A DNA stretch of 64,000 nucleotides, from positions 6,820,001 through 6,884,000 of the forward strand of contig NZ_QBDT01000001.1 in NCBI RefSeq assembly GCF_004124325.1, given 5' to 3'. Below are positions 35,020-44,572 of the stretch, piece by piece. Numbering within the stretch: the stretch's first letter is position 1; each line of letters begins with the position of its first letter. The position numbers were made by a program, and so were the translations under genes. Source of the DNA: Streptomyces sp. L2 (GTDB lineage Bacteria > Actinomycetota > Actinomycetes > Streptomycetales > Streptomycetaceae). The notes under the pieces are model-generated. The model ran no database searches. It saw only the letters and a list, made by a program, of their open reading frames with translations, and was not told the DNA's origin.

Positions 35020-35110
35020 GGGGGCCGTCCGGGGGTTGCTCGCCCCCGCCGCCCCTTTCCTTCCCGACCTTCGGGGGCTGCGCCCCCGTGCCCCCCTATC
35101 GGCCTTCGGC

Positions 35111-35168
35111 CTCGTCCTCAAACGCCGGACGGGCTGATTTTCCCTCGTCCTCGAACGCCGGACGGGCT
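35111..35168. repeat. two copies of a 25-bp dispersed streptomycete intergenic repeat
   Basis: CTCGTCCTCAAACGCCGGAC... at 35111-35135 and the same with one change at 35144-35168 (both ending GGACGGGCT). I recall this sequence as abundant between genes in Streptomyces genomes. The surrounding 35020-35110 also has small stems (GGGGGCTGCGCCCCC, GGCCTTCGGCC). It sits inside the urease operon between ureF and ureG. Confidence 0.75.
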
Positions 35169-35189
35169 TGGTTTCACATGGAGTTCCCT

Positions 35190-35867
35190 ATGCATCTTGA
35201 TCACCTTCCGCCCGGCGCCGGTGCCGTCAGTGCTGATGCCCGGCGGCCCGACGGGACGCGGCGGGCCATGCGGATCGGGCTCGGGGGGCCCGTGGGGTCC
35301 GGGAAGACGGCCACGGTCGCGGCCCTGTGCCGGGCGTTGCGGGACGAGTTGGCGTTGGCCGTCGTGACCAATGACATCTACACCCGGGAGGACGCGGAGT
35401 TCCTGCTGCGGGAGGCGGTGCTGCCGCCGGAGCGGATCGCGGCCGTCGAGACCGGGGCGTGCCCGCACACCGCGATCCGGGACGACATCTCCGCCAATCT
35501 CGAAGCGGTGGAGGACCTGGAGGACGCGGTCGGGCCGCTGGACCTCGTGCTCGTGGAGTCGGGCGGGGACAACCTGACCGCGACCTTCTCCAAGGGGCTC
35601 GTGGACGCCCAGATCTTCGTGATCGACGTGGCCGGCGGCGACGACATCCCGCGCAAGGGCGGGCCGGGCGTCACCACCGCCGACCTGCTCGTCGTCAACA
35701 AGACCGATCTCGCGCCGTACGTCGGCTCCGACCTGGCCCGGATGGCCGCCGACGCCGAGGCGCAGCGGGCCGGACTCCCGGTCGTCTTCCAGTCGTTGCG
35801 CGCGGACAGCGGAGTCGCGGACGTGGCCGGCTGGGTGCGGGAGCGGCTCGCCGCGTGGGCGGCGTGA
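35190..35867 (+). CDS. ureG: urease accessory GTPase UreG
   Basis: 225 residues from the ATG at 35190 (GGAG just upstream; an earlier ATG at 35178 has no ribosome site). P-loop [10 protein letters not shown], the metal-binding [13 protein letters not shown] (Cys-Pro-His), ESGGDNL and NKTD are in place. It hydrolyses GTP while transferring nickel to apo-urease. The C-terminal TGA overlaps the ureD GTG. Confidence 0.97.
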   Translation: MHLDHLPPGAGAVSADARRPDGTRRAMRIGLGGPVGSGKTATVAALCRALRDELALAVVTNDIYTREDAEFLLREAVLPPERIAAVETGACPHTAIRDDISANLEAVEDLEDAVGPLDLVLVESGGDNLTATFSKGLVDAQIFVIDVAGGDDIPRKGGPGVTTADLLVVNKTDLAPYVGSDLARMAADAEAQRAGLPVVFQSLRADSGVADVAGWVRERLAAWAA

Positions 35868-36625
35868 GGGCGGCCGGGGTCCGGGCGAGCGCCCGGGTCG
35901 TCGCGCGGTCCGACGGGCGCGGCGGTACGGCCCTGCCCGTGCTGGACGGCGAGGGGCCCCTGGCGCTCCGCCGCACCCGGGCGGCCGGCGGCGAGGCACG
36001 GGTCATGCTGGTCGGCGCGATGAGCGGCCCGCTGGGCGGCGACCACTTCTCGCTGGCGGCCCGGGTGGAGGCGGGCGCCCGGCTGTACGTCGGCTCGGCC
36101 GCCGCCACCCTCGCCCTGCCCGGGCAGACTCCGGACGCGGCGCGCTACGACGTACGGCTCGACGTGGCCGACGGCGCCGAACTGCACTGGCTGCCCGAGC
36201 AGTTGATCTCGGCCCATGGCAGCGACCTGTACGTCGGCACGCGGGCCGACCTCGCCCCCGGGGCCCGGCTCGTGCTGCGCGAGGAGCAGGTGCTGGGGCG
36301 GGCGGGCGAGGAACCGGGCCGGCTGACGAGTCGGCTGACGGTGCGGGTCGGCGGGAGGACCGTGCTGGACCAGGAACTCGCGTGCGGGCCGGGCGCGCCG
36401 GGCGGCTGGGACGGGCCGGCCGTGCTCGCCGGACACCGCGCGCTGGGACAACTGGTCGTCGTGCGGCCGGAATTCGCCGCACGTCCGGTGGACGCGAGGA
36501 TGCTGGGGGAGGAGGCCGCCCTGATGCCCCTCGCCGGGCCCGCCGCCCTGGTCACCGCCGTCGCCGCGGACGCGCTGCTGCTGCGCCGACGGCTGGACGA
36601 GGCGCTGGCGCTGCTGGACCCGTAG
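35864..36625 (+). CDS. ureD: urease accessory protein UreD
   Basis: 253 residues from the GTG at 35864, overlapping the ureG stop (GTGA). Recognisable UreD segments are [20 protein letters not shown] and [10 protein letters not shown]. It is the scaffold that docks UreFG on urease. ureE is absent, as is common in streptomycetes. Last gene of the operon. Confidence 0.94.
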   Translation: MRAAGVRASARVVARSDGRGGTALPVLDGEGPLALRRTRAAGGEARVMLVGAMSGPLGGDHFSLAARVEAGARLYVGSAAATLALPGQTPDAARYDVRLDVADGAELHWLPEQLISAHGSDLYVGTRADLAPGARLVLREEQVLGRAGEEPGRLTSRLTVRVGGRTVLDQELACGPGAPGGWDGPAVLAGHRALGQLVVVRPEFAARPVDARMLGEEAALMPLAGPAALVTAVAADALLLRRRLDEALALLDP

Positions 36626-36670
36626 CCCGCCCGGTCAGTCCGCTCAACGAGACCCCGCTCTCCGGTTATC

Positions 36671-36690
36671 GGATTGGCAAAGAACCGGTG
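36671..36690. promoter_or_regulatory. second copy of the 20-bp AAAGAACCGGTG element, upstream of tap
   Basis: GGATTGGCAAAGAACCGGTG matches the copy at 16594-16613 in 18 of 20 bases. It is about 80 bp before the likely tap start. Confidence 0.35.
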
Positions 36691-36769
36691 CGGACCCCTG
36701 TGCGTGGGCTGTGCACGGCTGACAGTGTCTCGCCTGACCATGTACAGCCAATGGAGGGGGCAGGCCGAC

Positions 36770-38365
36770 TTGAGGCACACCGTTGCGAAGAGCCGCTTGG
36801 GGGCGCTCGGTTCAGCCGGGGCGCTCGTCACCGCGACCCTGATAGCCGGGACGGTCTCGGCACCCGCCGCCGTCGCCGAGGCACGGCACGGCACGGGCGG
36901 TGCGGGCCACGGCGTCGAGATCGCCGCCGCCCGTGCCGCGAAGAAGGGCATCGACTGGCAGGCCTGCCCCGACGACTGGGGACTCGCCAAGCCGATCCAG
37001 TGCGGCTGGGTCACCGTGCCCGTGGACTACGCACGCCCGTACGGCAAGCAGATCAGGCTCGCCGTCGACCGCGCCGGAAGCACCGGCACCCCCCAGGAGC
37101 GGCAGGGCGCTCTCGTCTACAACCCGGGCGGCCCCGGCGGCTCGGGCCTGAGCTTCCCGCGCAGGGTCACCGGCAAGAGCGCCCTGTGGACGAAGGTGGC
37201 CAAGGCCTACGACTTCGTCGGCTTCGACCCGCGCGGCGTCGGCCACTCGGCGCCCATCTCCTGCATGGACCCGCAGGAGTTCGTCAAGGCGCCCAAGGCG
37301 GACCCGGTGCCCGACACCCGGGCCGACAAGAACGCGCAGCGCAAGCTGGCCCGCGAGTACGCGGAGGGCTGTGGCGAGCGAAGCGGCGCGATGCTGCCGT
37401 ACATGACCACCCCGAACACCGCCCGCGACCTCGACGTCATCCGGGCCGCCCTCGGTGAGCGCCGGCTCAACTACCTCGGCGTCTCCTACGGCACCTACCT
37501 CGGCGCCGTCTACGGCACCCTGTTCCCGGGCCACCTGCGCCGCATGATCGTGGACAGTGTCGTCGACCCCGCGCGCTCCAACATCTGGTACCAGGCCAAC
37601 CTGAACCAGGACATCGCCTTCGAGGGCCGCTGGAAGGACTGGGAGGACTGGGTCGCGTCCCACGACGCCGACTTCCACCTCGGCACGACCCGCGCCGCCG
37701 TCCAGGACAAGTGGCTCCAGCTGCGCGCCACCGCCAAGAAGCACCCCCTCGGCGGCGTCGTCGGTCCCGCCGAGCTGATCTCCTACTTCCAGAGCGCCCC
37801 GTACTACGACTCCGCGTGGGTGCCGGTGGCGACCACGTTCAGCAAGTACGTCGCCGGTGACACCGAGGCACTGGTCGACGCGGCCGCCCCCGACCTGTCG
37901 GACACGGCCGGCAACATCCGGGCGGAGAACAGCAACGCCGTCTACACGGCCGTGGAGTGCGCCGACGCCCACTGGCCCACCAGCTGGCACAAGTGGGACC
38001 GGGACAACACCCGGCTCAACCGGGACTTTCCGTTCATGACATGGGCCAATGCATGGATGAATTTGCCGTGTGCCCACTGGCCCGCCCGGCAGCACACCCC
38101 GGTCGAGGTGCGCACCCACCGGGGCCTGCCGCCCGTGCTCATCGTGCAGTCCACGCGTGACGCGGCCACCCCCTACCCGGGCGCCGTCGATCTGCACCGG
38201 CGGTTCAAGGGCTCCCGCCTGATCACCGAGGAGGGCGCGGGCTCGCACGGCGTGACCGGCCTGGTCAACCCCTGCATCAACGACCGCGTCGACGCCTACC
38301 TGCTCAAGGGCACGCTGGACTCCGCCGACGTGACCTGCGCACCGCACGCGACCCCCGAGCCGTAG
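36770..38365 (+). CDS. tap: secreted tripeptidyl aminopeptidase (Tap-type, alpha/beta hydrolase)
   Basis: 531 residues if started at the TTG at 36770 (GGAGG at about 36752 upstream); a GTG at 36782 is also possible. A Sec/Tat-like signal peptide (SAGALVTATLIAGTVSAPAAVAE) is followed by a mature protein very close to S. lividans Tap as I remember it. The nucleophile is in LGVSYGTYLGA, the acid in RDAATPY and the His in GSHGVTG. It removes tripeptides from N-termini of exported proteins. Confidence 0.94.
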   Translation: MRHTVAKSRLGALGSAGALVTATLIAGTVSAPAAVAEARHGTGGAGHGVEIAAARAAKKGIDWQACPDDWGLAKPIQCGWVTVPVDYARPYGKQIRLAVDRAGSTGTPQERQGALVYNPGGPGGSGLSFPRRVTGKSALWTKVAKAYDFVGFDPRGVGHSAPISCMDPQEFVKAPKADPVPDTRADKNAQRKLAREYAEGCGERSGAMLPYMTTPNTARDLDVIRAALGERRLNYLGVSYGTYLGAVYGTLFPGHLRRMIVDSVVDPARSNIWYQANLNQDIAFEGRWKDWEDWVASHDADFHLGTTRAAVQDKWLQLRATAKKHPLGGVVGPAELISYFQSAPYYDSAWVPVATTFSKYVAGDTEALVDAAAPDLSDTAGNIRAENSNAVYTAVECADAHWPTSWHKWDRDNTRLNRDFPFMTWANAWMNLPCAHWPARQHTPVEVRTHRGLPPVLIVQSTRDAATPYPGAVDLHRRFKGSRLITEEGAGSHGVTGLVNPCINDRVDAYLLKGTLDSADVTCAPHATPEP

Positions 38366-38390
38366 CCCGGCCCGGAACCGCACGGCGAGG

Positions 38391-38418
38391 AGGGGCGGCC
38401 GGAACATCGGCCGCCCCT
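38391..38418. terminator. bidirectional terminator between tap and plsC-like gene
   Basis: AGGGGCGGCCG-gaacat-CGGCCGCCCCT, a perfect 11-bp stem with a 6-nt loop, in the 67-bp gap between the two convergent genes. No long T tract, as usual in streptomycetes. Confidence 0.85.
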
Positions 38419-38432
38419 CTGCCGGTGCGGGG

Positions 38433-39188
38433 TCAGCTTCTCGGCGTCCGCGGGAACCGGCGACCCTTCCCGGACTTGCTCCGCCTCCCGCCCTTGCTCC
38501 GCTCCGCCTCCTCCGCCTCCCGCGCCTTGACGACGCCGGCGTACTCGTCGACGTACTCCTGCTCGGACAGCGTGAGGATCGCGTACATGATCTCGTCGGT
38601 GATGGCCCGCAGCACCGCCTTCTCGTCCTCCATGCCGGCGTAGCGCGAGAAGTCCAGGGGCTCGCCGAAGCGGATGACGACGGGGTGGATGTTCGGGATC
38701 ACCTTGCCCGGGGGCTGCGCCTCGAACGTGCCGATCATCGCGCACGGCACGACCGGCACCCCGGCCTTCAGCGCCATCACGGCGACACCGACCTTGCCCT
38801 TGTAGAGCCGTCCGTCGTGCGAGCGGGTGCCCTCCGGGTAGATGCCGAGCAACTCGCCCTTGCCGAGTACTCCGAGCCCCTCCCGGATCGCGGCCTGCCC
38901 GGCCTCCTTGCCCGAGCGGTCCACCGGGATCTGCCCTGCGCTGCGGAAGAAGAACGCGGTGAGCCGCCCCTTCAGGCCCGGTCCGGTGAAGTACTCGGCC
39001 TTGGCGAGGAACGTGATGCGGCGTTTGAGGATCGCCGGCATCAGAAAGTGGTCGGAGAAGGAGAGATGGTTCCCGGCGACGATCGCGGCACCCGACTCCG
39101 GCACCCGCTCCAGCCCCTCGATCCGGGGCCGGAAGACCAGCCGGAGGAGAGGACCGAGCAACACGTACTTGAGCAGGTAGTAGAACAC
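38433..39188 (-). CDS. 1-acyl-sn-glycerol-3-phosphate acyltransferase (PlsC-like)
   Basis: 251 residues. The acyltransferase motifs NHLSFSD (NHxxxxD) and GIYPEGTRS are intact, with an N-terminal hydrophobic segment (LLKYVLLGPLLRLVF) for membrane association. It probably makes phosphatidic acid. The last 25 residues are a basic Lys/Arg/Ser tail that could bind anionic membrane. Confidence 0.93.
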   Translation of the reverse strand: MFYYLLKYVLLGPLLRLVFRPRIEGLERVPESGAAIVAGNHLSFSDHFLMPAILKRRITFLAKAEYFTGPGLKGRLTAFFFRSAGQIPVDRSGKEAGQAAIREGLGVLGKGELLGIYPEGTRSHDGRLYKGKVGVAVMALKAGVPVVPCAMIGTFEAQPPGKVIPNIHPVVIRFGEPLDFSRYAGMEDEKAVLRAITDEIMYAILTLSEQEYVDEYAGVVKAREAEEAERSKGGRRSKSGKGRRFPRTPRS

Positions 39189-39302
39189 GGCTCACCCTTC
39201 ACTCGTGTCGCCCGCAGCCGAGGCGACGATGCCGATCAGCATGCTCCACGCGGCCTCGGGTTCGTCGGCGCGCACCGGTCGGAGACGCAGGAGCTTGGGA
39301 TG

Positions 39303-41320
39303 TTACGGCTTGTAGACGGTGGCGAGCACGATGCTCTGGTTGTTCGGGAGTGCGGTGATGCTGACCGGGTCGGCTGCGATGCCGGCGGAGCCGAAGGGGC
39401 CTGCGGGAGGTGCCCAGCCGGTCCAGGTGCCGTTGGGAAAGCGGCCGTTGTGGTAGACGCGGCCGTCGATGCCGACGGCGACCACCTGCGCCGAGCCGGC
39501 GTCGTACATGCCCGCGATGCTCACGGAGGTGGCGGTGAACGTCGACGCACCGCCGTACCCGTTCATCCGGGCGAATCCGGTGTACGCGCCGGAGGCCGAA
39601 CGTATCTGGTGCCAGACCCAGTTCTCCGGGCCGAGCGCGACAAGCTGCGACGAGCCGTCCTGCATGGCGGTGATCGCCAGGTCGTGGGCCTGGAAACCCC
39701 GCTCGCCCGCGACCCCGGGCACCTCGCTCCAGTCGCCGAACGTGCCGTCCGGCCCGCGCACGACGAGGTAGAGCAGTCCGTCCGCGTGATTGACGGACAG
39801 CACCTGTGTGCTCCCGTCGGACATTCCGGCCAGGGCGACGCCGACGGCTGACCAGTCGGTTCCCGGGCTCCGGCCGGGTACCCGCTGGAACCCGGTGACC
39901 GTGCCGTCGGCTCGCCGGGTTTCGAGGTACAGGCCGTGGTCGGGCATGACGGCGGCGATCTGGGTGCTGCCGTCTCGCATGCCGGTCACCGCGACGTTGA
40001 CGGGTGCCTGGTTCGCCGGGGTGTCCAGGGCCTGCCAGTCGCCCACCGTCCCTGTCGCGTTCTGCGCCGCCGTCCACGTCCCTCCTGCGGTGCCGACCGC
40101 GACGATCCGTGCCGTGTTGTCGGGCATGCCGGCGATCGCCTGGTCGTGCAGCGACGTGACGGGCGGTCCGAGAGAGGTGAACACCGGTCGGCCCTCGGCG
40201 CCCGGCACGGCGGAGAACCGCCGCCAACTGCCGTCGGGGTTGCGGGTGTTCTTCCACAACTGGTTACGGCTGAGGACGTTGCGTTCGATGATGGCGGCGA
40301 TGAGCCGGCCGCCGGGCCAGTCCATCTCGATCACGCCGGTGTGGCCGTCATGGTGTTCAGGTAGTCCAGCAGGCGGGGATTCATTCCCTGGCCGCCGCCG
40401 TATCCGTTGGCGATGTCGGTGTAGGTGGCGCCGAACGGGGGGCAGCTGGCCGACAGCCCCGTGGAGTCGACGGTGTTCGTCGTGTCGCCGGCCACCTGCT
40501 GAAGCCGGGCCTGGATCTCGGACCACCGCGTGTCGAGGTCGCACTCCGTCCAGGGGATGTTCCCGGTGTCGAGGCCGGTGAGGCCGTAGCCGTCGACGCT
40601 GTTGCCGAACGAGGCCAGGACGATGTGGCCGCGGACCTCTCCGAGGGCAGGGGTGGCCGCGGTGCCGGTACCGGCGACGGACGGTGCCCAGAAAAGGCCC
40701 GGGTAGCGGGCCAGGTAGCCCCTGAAGATGCGGGCCCTGTCGGCCCCTGTCGTGGAGGACGGGTCGTCCGTGCAGTATCCGATGCCGGATCCGTAACCGC
40801 ATTCCCCAGCCAGTTTCAGCATGATGGTCTCGCCCGGATGGGCGGCGAGAAACGCCCCTGCCTTGGTCAGGACGTCGTCGAAGTTCGCGTGCTCGTAGAC
40901 GTTCGTGTGGTGGACGGCGAACGCCGTGCCGTTGTCGACGGCCCTGACGCGGATGTCGATCTCACGGATGCCGGCATTCAGCTGGGCGGTGAGCGTGTCG
41001 GCGCTGTCGCCGTGGTTCTCCTGGGTTTCCCAGTACCAGGGCGCGATGCCGCTGTGGATCGCGAGGGTGTCGTGCGTGCCGGGGATCGACATCTGCCCCA
41101 GCCCGACAGCATCGGGGACCTGGCTCATCCAGTCGGGGTTGCTCACGCTGGTGAGGCTGTTGAGCGCGCCGGACGAGGTACCGGGGGACCAGGGCAGATC
41201 GACCGCCGACGCGGACGAGGGCACGGCCAGCAGGCTCAAAAGGCCCGCCGCGACGAGGGCTTGCACAGTTCGTCTCAGCGCGCTGGGCAGGTACCGGCTC
41301 GGCCGGGATCTGGCGAACAT
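39303..41320 (-). pseudogene. secreted PI-PLC X-domain protein with C-terminal beta-propeller-like repeats, split by a frameshift
   Basis: From the ATG at 41320 (AGGAGGAGCTC upstream) the frame gives a signal peptide (LVAAGLLSLLAVPSSASA), then a PI-PLC X domain with both catalytic His (SIPGTHDTLAIH; VHHTNVYE), and stops at 40331 after LDYLNTMTATPA. The expected end of this domain, TGVIEMDWPGGRLIAAIIERN, continues at once in the -1 frame and runs to 39303 with about six 45-residue repeats of the type VAVGIDGRVYHNG...TWTGW. A one-base loss near 40335-40370, real or a sequencing error, explains this. Whole, it would be a 670-residue secreted phospholipase with a lectin-like propeller. Confidence 0.8.
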
Positions 41321-41490
41321 GAGCTCCTCCTGGGGAAGGAAGGACTGCATCGGCTGCTGACGGGGTGTGCGGGAGCATGCGGGCGAGGTGAGGGCCGGTT
41401 CGGCACCTGCTCCGACGGAGCAGGACGTGACGGACGGCCCCCGCCTGGATATACGCCGGTACGGTGTGAGGGACAATCCTGTCGGCACGA

Positions 41491-42162
41491 TTACGGTGCG
41501 GGACGACCGGGCACCGGGCCGCGACGCGGTGCGTCCGGCAGGAGACCGTGGTCGACCAGGGCCTGCCGGGTGGACCGGGACGAGGTGTGGTGAACGGCGC
41601 GACCGCCCAGCGCCAGGAGCGCGCGGACGTTCTCCTCCTTGTCGTCGACGAGTACCAGGTCGGGCACGGTGCGACCGGTCGCACGGGCGACGGCCTCGAA
41701 GAAGCGGGCGTCGGGTTTGCGGACCGCGAGATGGCACGAGGCGAAGACGTCCACGGCCGGCTCCTCGGGGATCAGACGCGTGGCGTCGGCTATCCACACC
41801 GGATAGTTGGAGCCGATGACGGTAGGGTGTGCGGCCGCGCAGTCACGCAGCAGCGCTCGCATCCCGCCGAGCCAGCGGTACCCCGCCCGCCGCAGCCGGT
41901 GGAACGTAGGCACGTCGACATCGACGCCGTGCGCGCGCAGACTGCCCCAGTAGGCGTCCTCGTCGATGTGGCCGCGTTCGAAGCGGTCGTAGACCTCCGG
42001 CGAGCGGGCTCGCTGGAATTCCTCGAAGGTGCAGCCGGCCGCCCGGGCGTAGGCGGTGCGGTAGGGATCGTGCAGCAACGTTCCCATGAGGTCGAACACG
42101 ACGAGCACGCCGGGCGGCGGGCCCGCCCGGCGTGAGGACGGGCCCGGGTGTGGCGGTGTCAC
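41491..42162 (-). CDS. HAD-superfamily hydrolase
   Basis: 223 residues from the GTG at 42162, which overlaps the P450 stop (GTGA). HAD motif I is FDLMGTLL (nucleophile Asp), motif II IGSNYPVW, motif III Lys in VRKPDARFF, motif IV VLVDDKEENV. The cap domain is short and helical. Last gene of the biosynthetic operon; a phosphatase acting on a phosphorylated intermediate is the simplest guess, alongside the RpiB-like and threonine-synthase-like enzymes. Confidence 0.88.
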   Translation of the reverse strand: MTPPHPGPSSRRAGPPPGVLVVFDLMGTLLHDPYRTAYARAAGCTFEEFQRARSPEVYDRFERGHIDEDAYWGSLRAHGVDVDVPTFHRLRRAGYRWLGGMRALLRDCAAAHPTVIGSNYPVWIADATRLIPEEPAVDVFASCHLAVRKPDARFFEAVARATGRTVPDLVLVDDKEENVRALLALGGRAVHHTSSRSTRQALVDHGLLPDAPRRGPVPGRPAP

Positions 42163-43379
42163 CGGACGTGGACCCGCAGGCCGGTGATCTGGTCGGCGCC
42201 GAGGTGGCCGGCCCGCCGCAGCGTGGCGTGGTCGGCTTCGACAAGGAAGTCGCCCTGGTCCAGTGCCTCGGTCAGGATCGCCACGGCGGCGCGGGCCAGC
42301 TGGGACCCGATGCACATGTGGGCTCCCCTGCCGAACGCGAGGTGCCGGTTGTCCCGGTCGCCGGGGCGGAAGGCGAGTGGGTCGGGGAAGAAGTCCTCGT
42401 CGAGGTTGGCGGAGCCCAGTACGAGGAGCACCCGCTGCCCGGTGCGGACCCGGTGGCCGGCGATGTCCAGTTCCGCGGTGGCGTAGCGGACGGCGAACCG
42501 GAACGGGCAGCTGAGTCTGACCGTCTCCTCGGTGTACTCCTCGGCGTTCCGCGCGTGGCCCGGCCCGCCGGCGGTACGGTCGGCGCCCGGGTCCGGGTAG
42601 CGCAGCAGAGCCTCGGTCAGCGTGGCGGCCAGGGGGTCCATCGTTCCGGTGATGATCTGGACGGCCACCGCCACGGCCACGGCCTCGCCGAGCCGGGGGT
42701 CGTCGGCGATCGAGCGGAGCGCCTTCGCGAGGAGCGTGCGGGGGGCGTCGAGAACCGTCTCCTGTACGGCGGCCCGCGCGCGGGCCATGGAGGCCCTGGC
42801 GTGGTGGGCGAGGTCGTCATCCAGGTGGGAGCCGGGTTTGGCCACATAGGCCATCAGCCCGTCGGTGGAGGCGGCGAGGGCGTCCATCTGCGCGAGGGTG
42901 GAGCCGAAGACCGACGCGAGCACGGCCAGGCAGTACGGTCGGCAGAACCGCTCGATCCAGTCGTCCGGTTCGCGCCTCTCGCGCAGATCGCCCAGCAGGC
43001 CGGCGCACGCCTCGCGCAGCCGGGGCATTACCGGCTGGAGCTGCTGGCGGCCGAACGCCGGCAGCAGACGGCGCCGTACCTCCGCGTGATGGCCGCCCCA
43101 GGCGCGGAAGAAGTCGATGACCGGACGGTGCAGTGCGATCTGACGGTCACTCAAGCCGGCCTGGACCAGGGGGTCGTGCTGGGGCATGTTGGTCAGCGCC
43201 GGATGCGTCAGCAGGTCACGGACGAGGGCGTAGGAGGTGACGACGAGGGCGCCCGTCCTCGGTTCCACCGATACCGCGTCCGCCGTCATCGTGTGCAGCG
43301 CGGCGCGGGGATCGGCCGCGGTGTAGTCCGCGAAGATCGGGTGTGTGGGGGCGTCCGGCCCGGTCAGGGCCCGCGTCAC
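42159..43379 (-). CDS. cytochrome P450
   Basis: 406 residues from the GTG at 43379, overlapping the upstream stop (GTGA). The heme loop FGRGAHMCIGSQLAR and the K-helix ExxR (EETVRL) are normal. The I-helix, usually AGxxT, reads ITGTMDPLA without the conserved acid-Thr pair at the expected place, a trait of some P450s acting on carrier-bound substrates or with unusual chemistry. Probably oxidises the assembly-line intermediate or product. Confidence 0.93.
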   Translation of the reverse strand: MTRALTGPDAPTHPIFADYTAADPRAALHTMTADAVSVEPRTGALVVTSYALVRDLLTHPALTNMPQHDPLVQAGLSDRQIALHRPVIDFFRAWGGHHAEVRRRLLPAFGRQQLQPVMPRLREACAGLLGDLRERREPDDWIERFCRPYCLAVLASVFGSTLAQMDALAASTDGLMAYVAKPGSHLDDDLAHHARASMARARAAVQETVLDAPRTLLAKALRSIADDPRLGEAVAVAVAVQIITGTMDPLAATLTEALLRYPDPGADRTAGGPGHARNAEEYTEETVRLSCPFRFAVRYATAELDIAGHRVRTGQRVLLVLGSANLDEDFFPDPLAFRPGDRDNRHLAFGRGAHMCIGSQLARAAVAILTEALDQGDFLVEADHATLRRAGHLGADQITGLRVHVR

Positions 43380-44563
43380 GAGCCGAGCCTCTCCGACACG
43401 CCGGGGCCGGCCGGTGCGGTGAACGGCCGGGAGCCGGAGACGACGACGGCGATCCTGGCGCCGGGGTCGAGCCGTGCCTTGAGCAGGCCGGCCAGCGAGA
43501 TGTAGGCGGACTTCTCGCGCGTGTGGTCGAGTTCGATGCCGGCGTCCGCCAGTATCTCGTCCACGACGGGCCGCAGCCCTTCGACGTCCTGCGCGCCGAC
43601 GGACCGCAGCTCGGTTCCCTCGGGCAGGTCCCGGCGCAACTGGGGCAGCGTCGCGACGGGGTTGGTGGACTGCAGGGTGGGCTCGTAGGGATCGTCGGGC
43701 AGCCGGAGGTCGTCCTCGCCGACCTCCTCGGCGCCGTTCTGCCAGGCCCAGGTGAGCGTGTCCGCGTCCGCCGGCTGGAAGAGCAGGTAGCGCCGCTCGG
43801 CGAGGACGCCCGAAGGGGTGTCCACGATGTCGCGCAGCCGCGAGAAGCCGACCTCGTACCCGAGCGGGCCGTAGCCGCCGGCGACCGTCTGCACGATGGT
43901 GTCGGTGTCCGGCACCGTCTCGTAGATGGCGGCGGCCAGGACGGATTTGCCCTCGAGTTTCCAGTCGAAGGGGGCCAGGTGCCGGCGTCCCGCTTCGGCG
44001 GCGGCCTTCTTCGCCAGCCCCGACAGTTCGGCGTAGGCGCAGTCCAGGGAGTAGACCGGCTGCTGGGGATCGGCCTCGACGTCCCCCAGCTTGTCGAGGT
44101 TGCGCTCGGGGACGTAGCCGGCGCAGGACACACCGGCCCGCTGGGCGTAGTGGCGGTAGGCCAGGGCGGTGTTGCCGGTCGAGTGGACCGAGACGTCGCG
44201 CAGGCCCAGTTGCTTGGCGGCCGCGAGCACGATGGCGGCTTCCAGGTCCTTGAAGGTGCCCGTGCCGAACCGGGTGCAGTCGATCAGGTGCACCTGGTCG
44301 ACACCGAGCCTCGACTCCATCAGTGTGCTGCGGATGACGCGAGGCCCGACCCCGTCGTCCAGCGCGGGCTCGTAGTCGACCGGGACGAGGTCCGGGTAGC
44401 GCCAGGGCAGGCCACGCTCCGGCGCGACGAGCCGGGCGAACGGCCCGGGCTCGGGAAGCCGCAGCGCGAGGGCGCCGCCGCAGCCGTCGCAGACGTAGCG
44501 GGCGAGTTCGTCGGCGGACGGGGTCCGGTCCTCGCAGGCGGGGCAGTACAGGCGGATGGTCAT
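43376..44563 (-). CDS. threonine synthase-like PLP-dependent enzyme
   Basis: 395 residues from the ATG at 44563 (AGGTG 6 nt before; a GTG at 44572 directly after the upstream stop is possible). An N-terminal zinc-ribbon-like part (CPACED, CDGCGG) precedes a fold-type II PLP domain. The lysine motif is GTFKDLEAAI (SFKD-like) and HSTGNTALAY is the phosphate/Asn loop. Housekeeping threonine synthase has SFKDRG; the changes suggest another phosphorylated or beta/gamma-substituted amino acid. Likely supplies a non-standard building block to the NRPS. Confidence 0.85.
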   Translation of the reverse strand: MTIRLYCPACEDRTPSADELARYVCDGCGGALALRLPEPGPFARLVAPERGLPWRYPDLVPVDYEPALDDGVGPRVIRSTLMESRLGVDQVHLIDCTRFGTGTFKDLEAAIVLAAAKQLGLRDVSVHSTGNTALAYRHYAQRAGVSCAGYVPERNLDKLGDVEADPQQPVYSLDCAYAELSGLAKKAAAEAGRRHLAPFDWKLEGKSVLAAAIYETVPDTDTIVQTVAGGYGPLGYEVGFSRLRDIVDTPSGVLAERRYLLFQPADADTLTWAWQNGAEEVGEDDLRLPDDPYEPTLQSTNPVATLPQLRRDLPEGTELRSVGAQDVEGLRPVVDEILADAGIELDHTREKSAYISLAGLLKARLDPGARIAVVVSGSRPFTAPAGPGVSERLGS

Positions 44564-44572
44564 GGAGTACAC

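Noticed and set aside
35020..35110. Terminator inside the urease operon
   Set aside because: The stems are short and belong to dispersed repeats; ureG and ureD must be expressed with ureABC, so a full terminator is unlikely.
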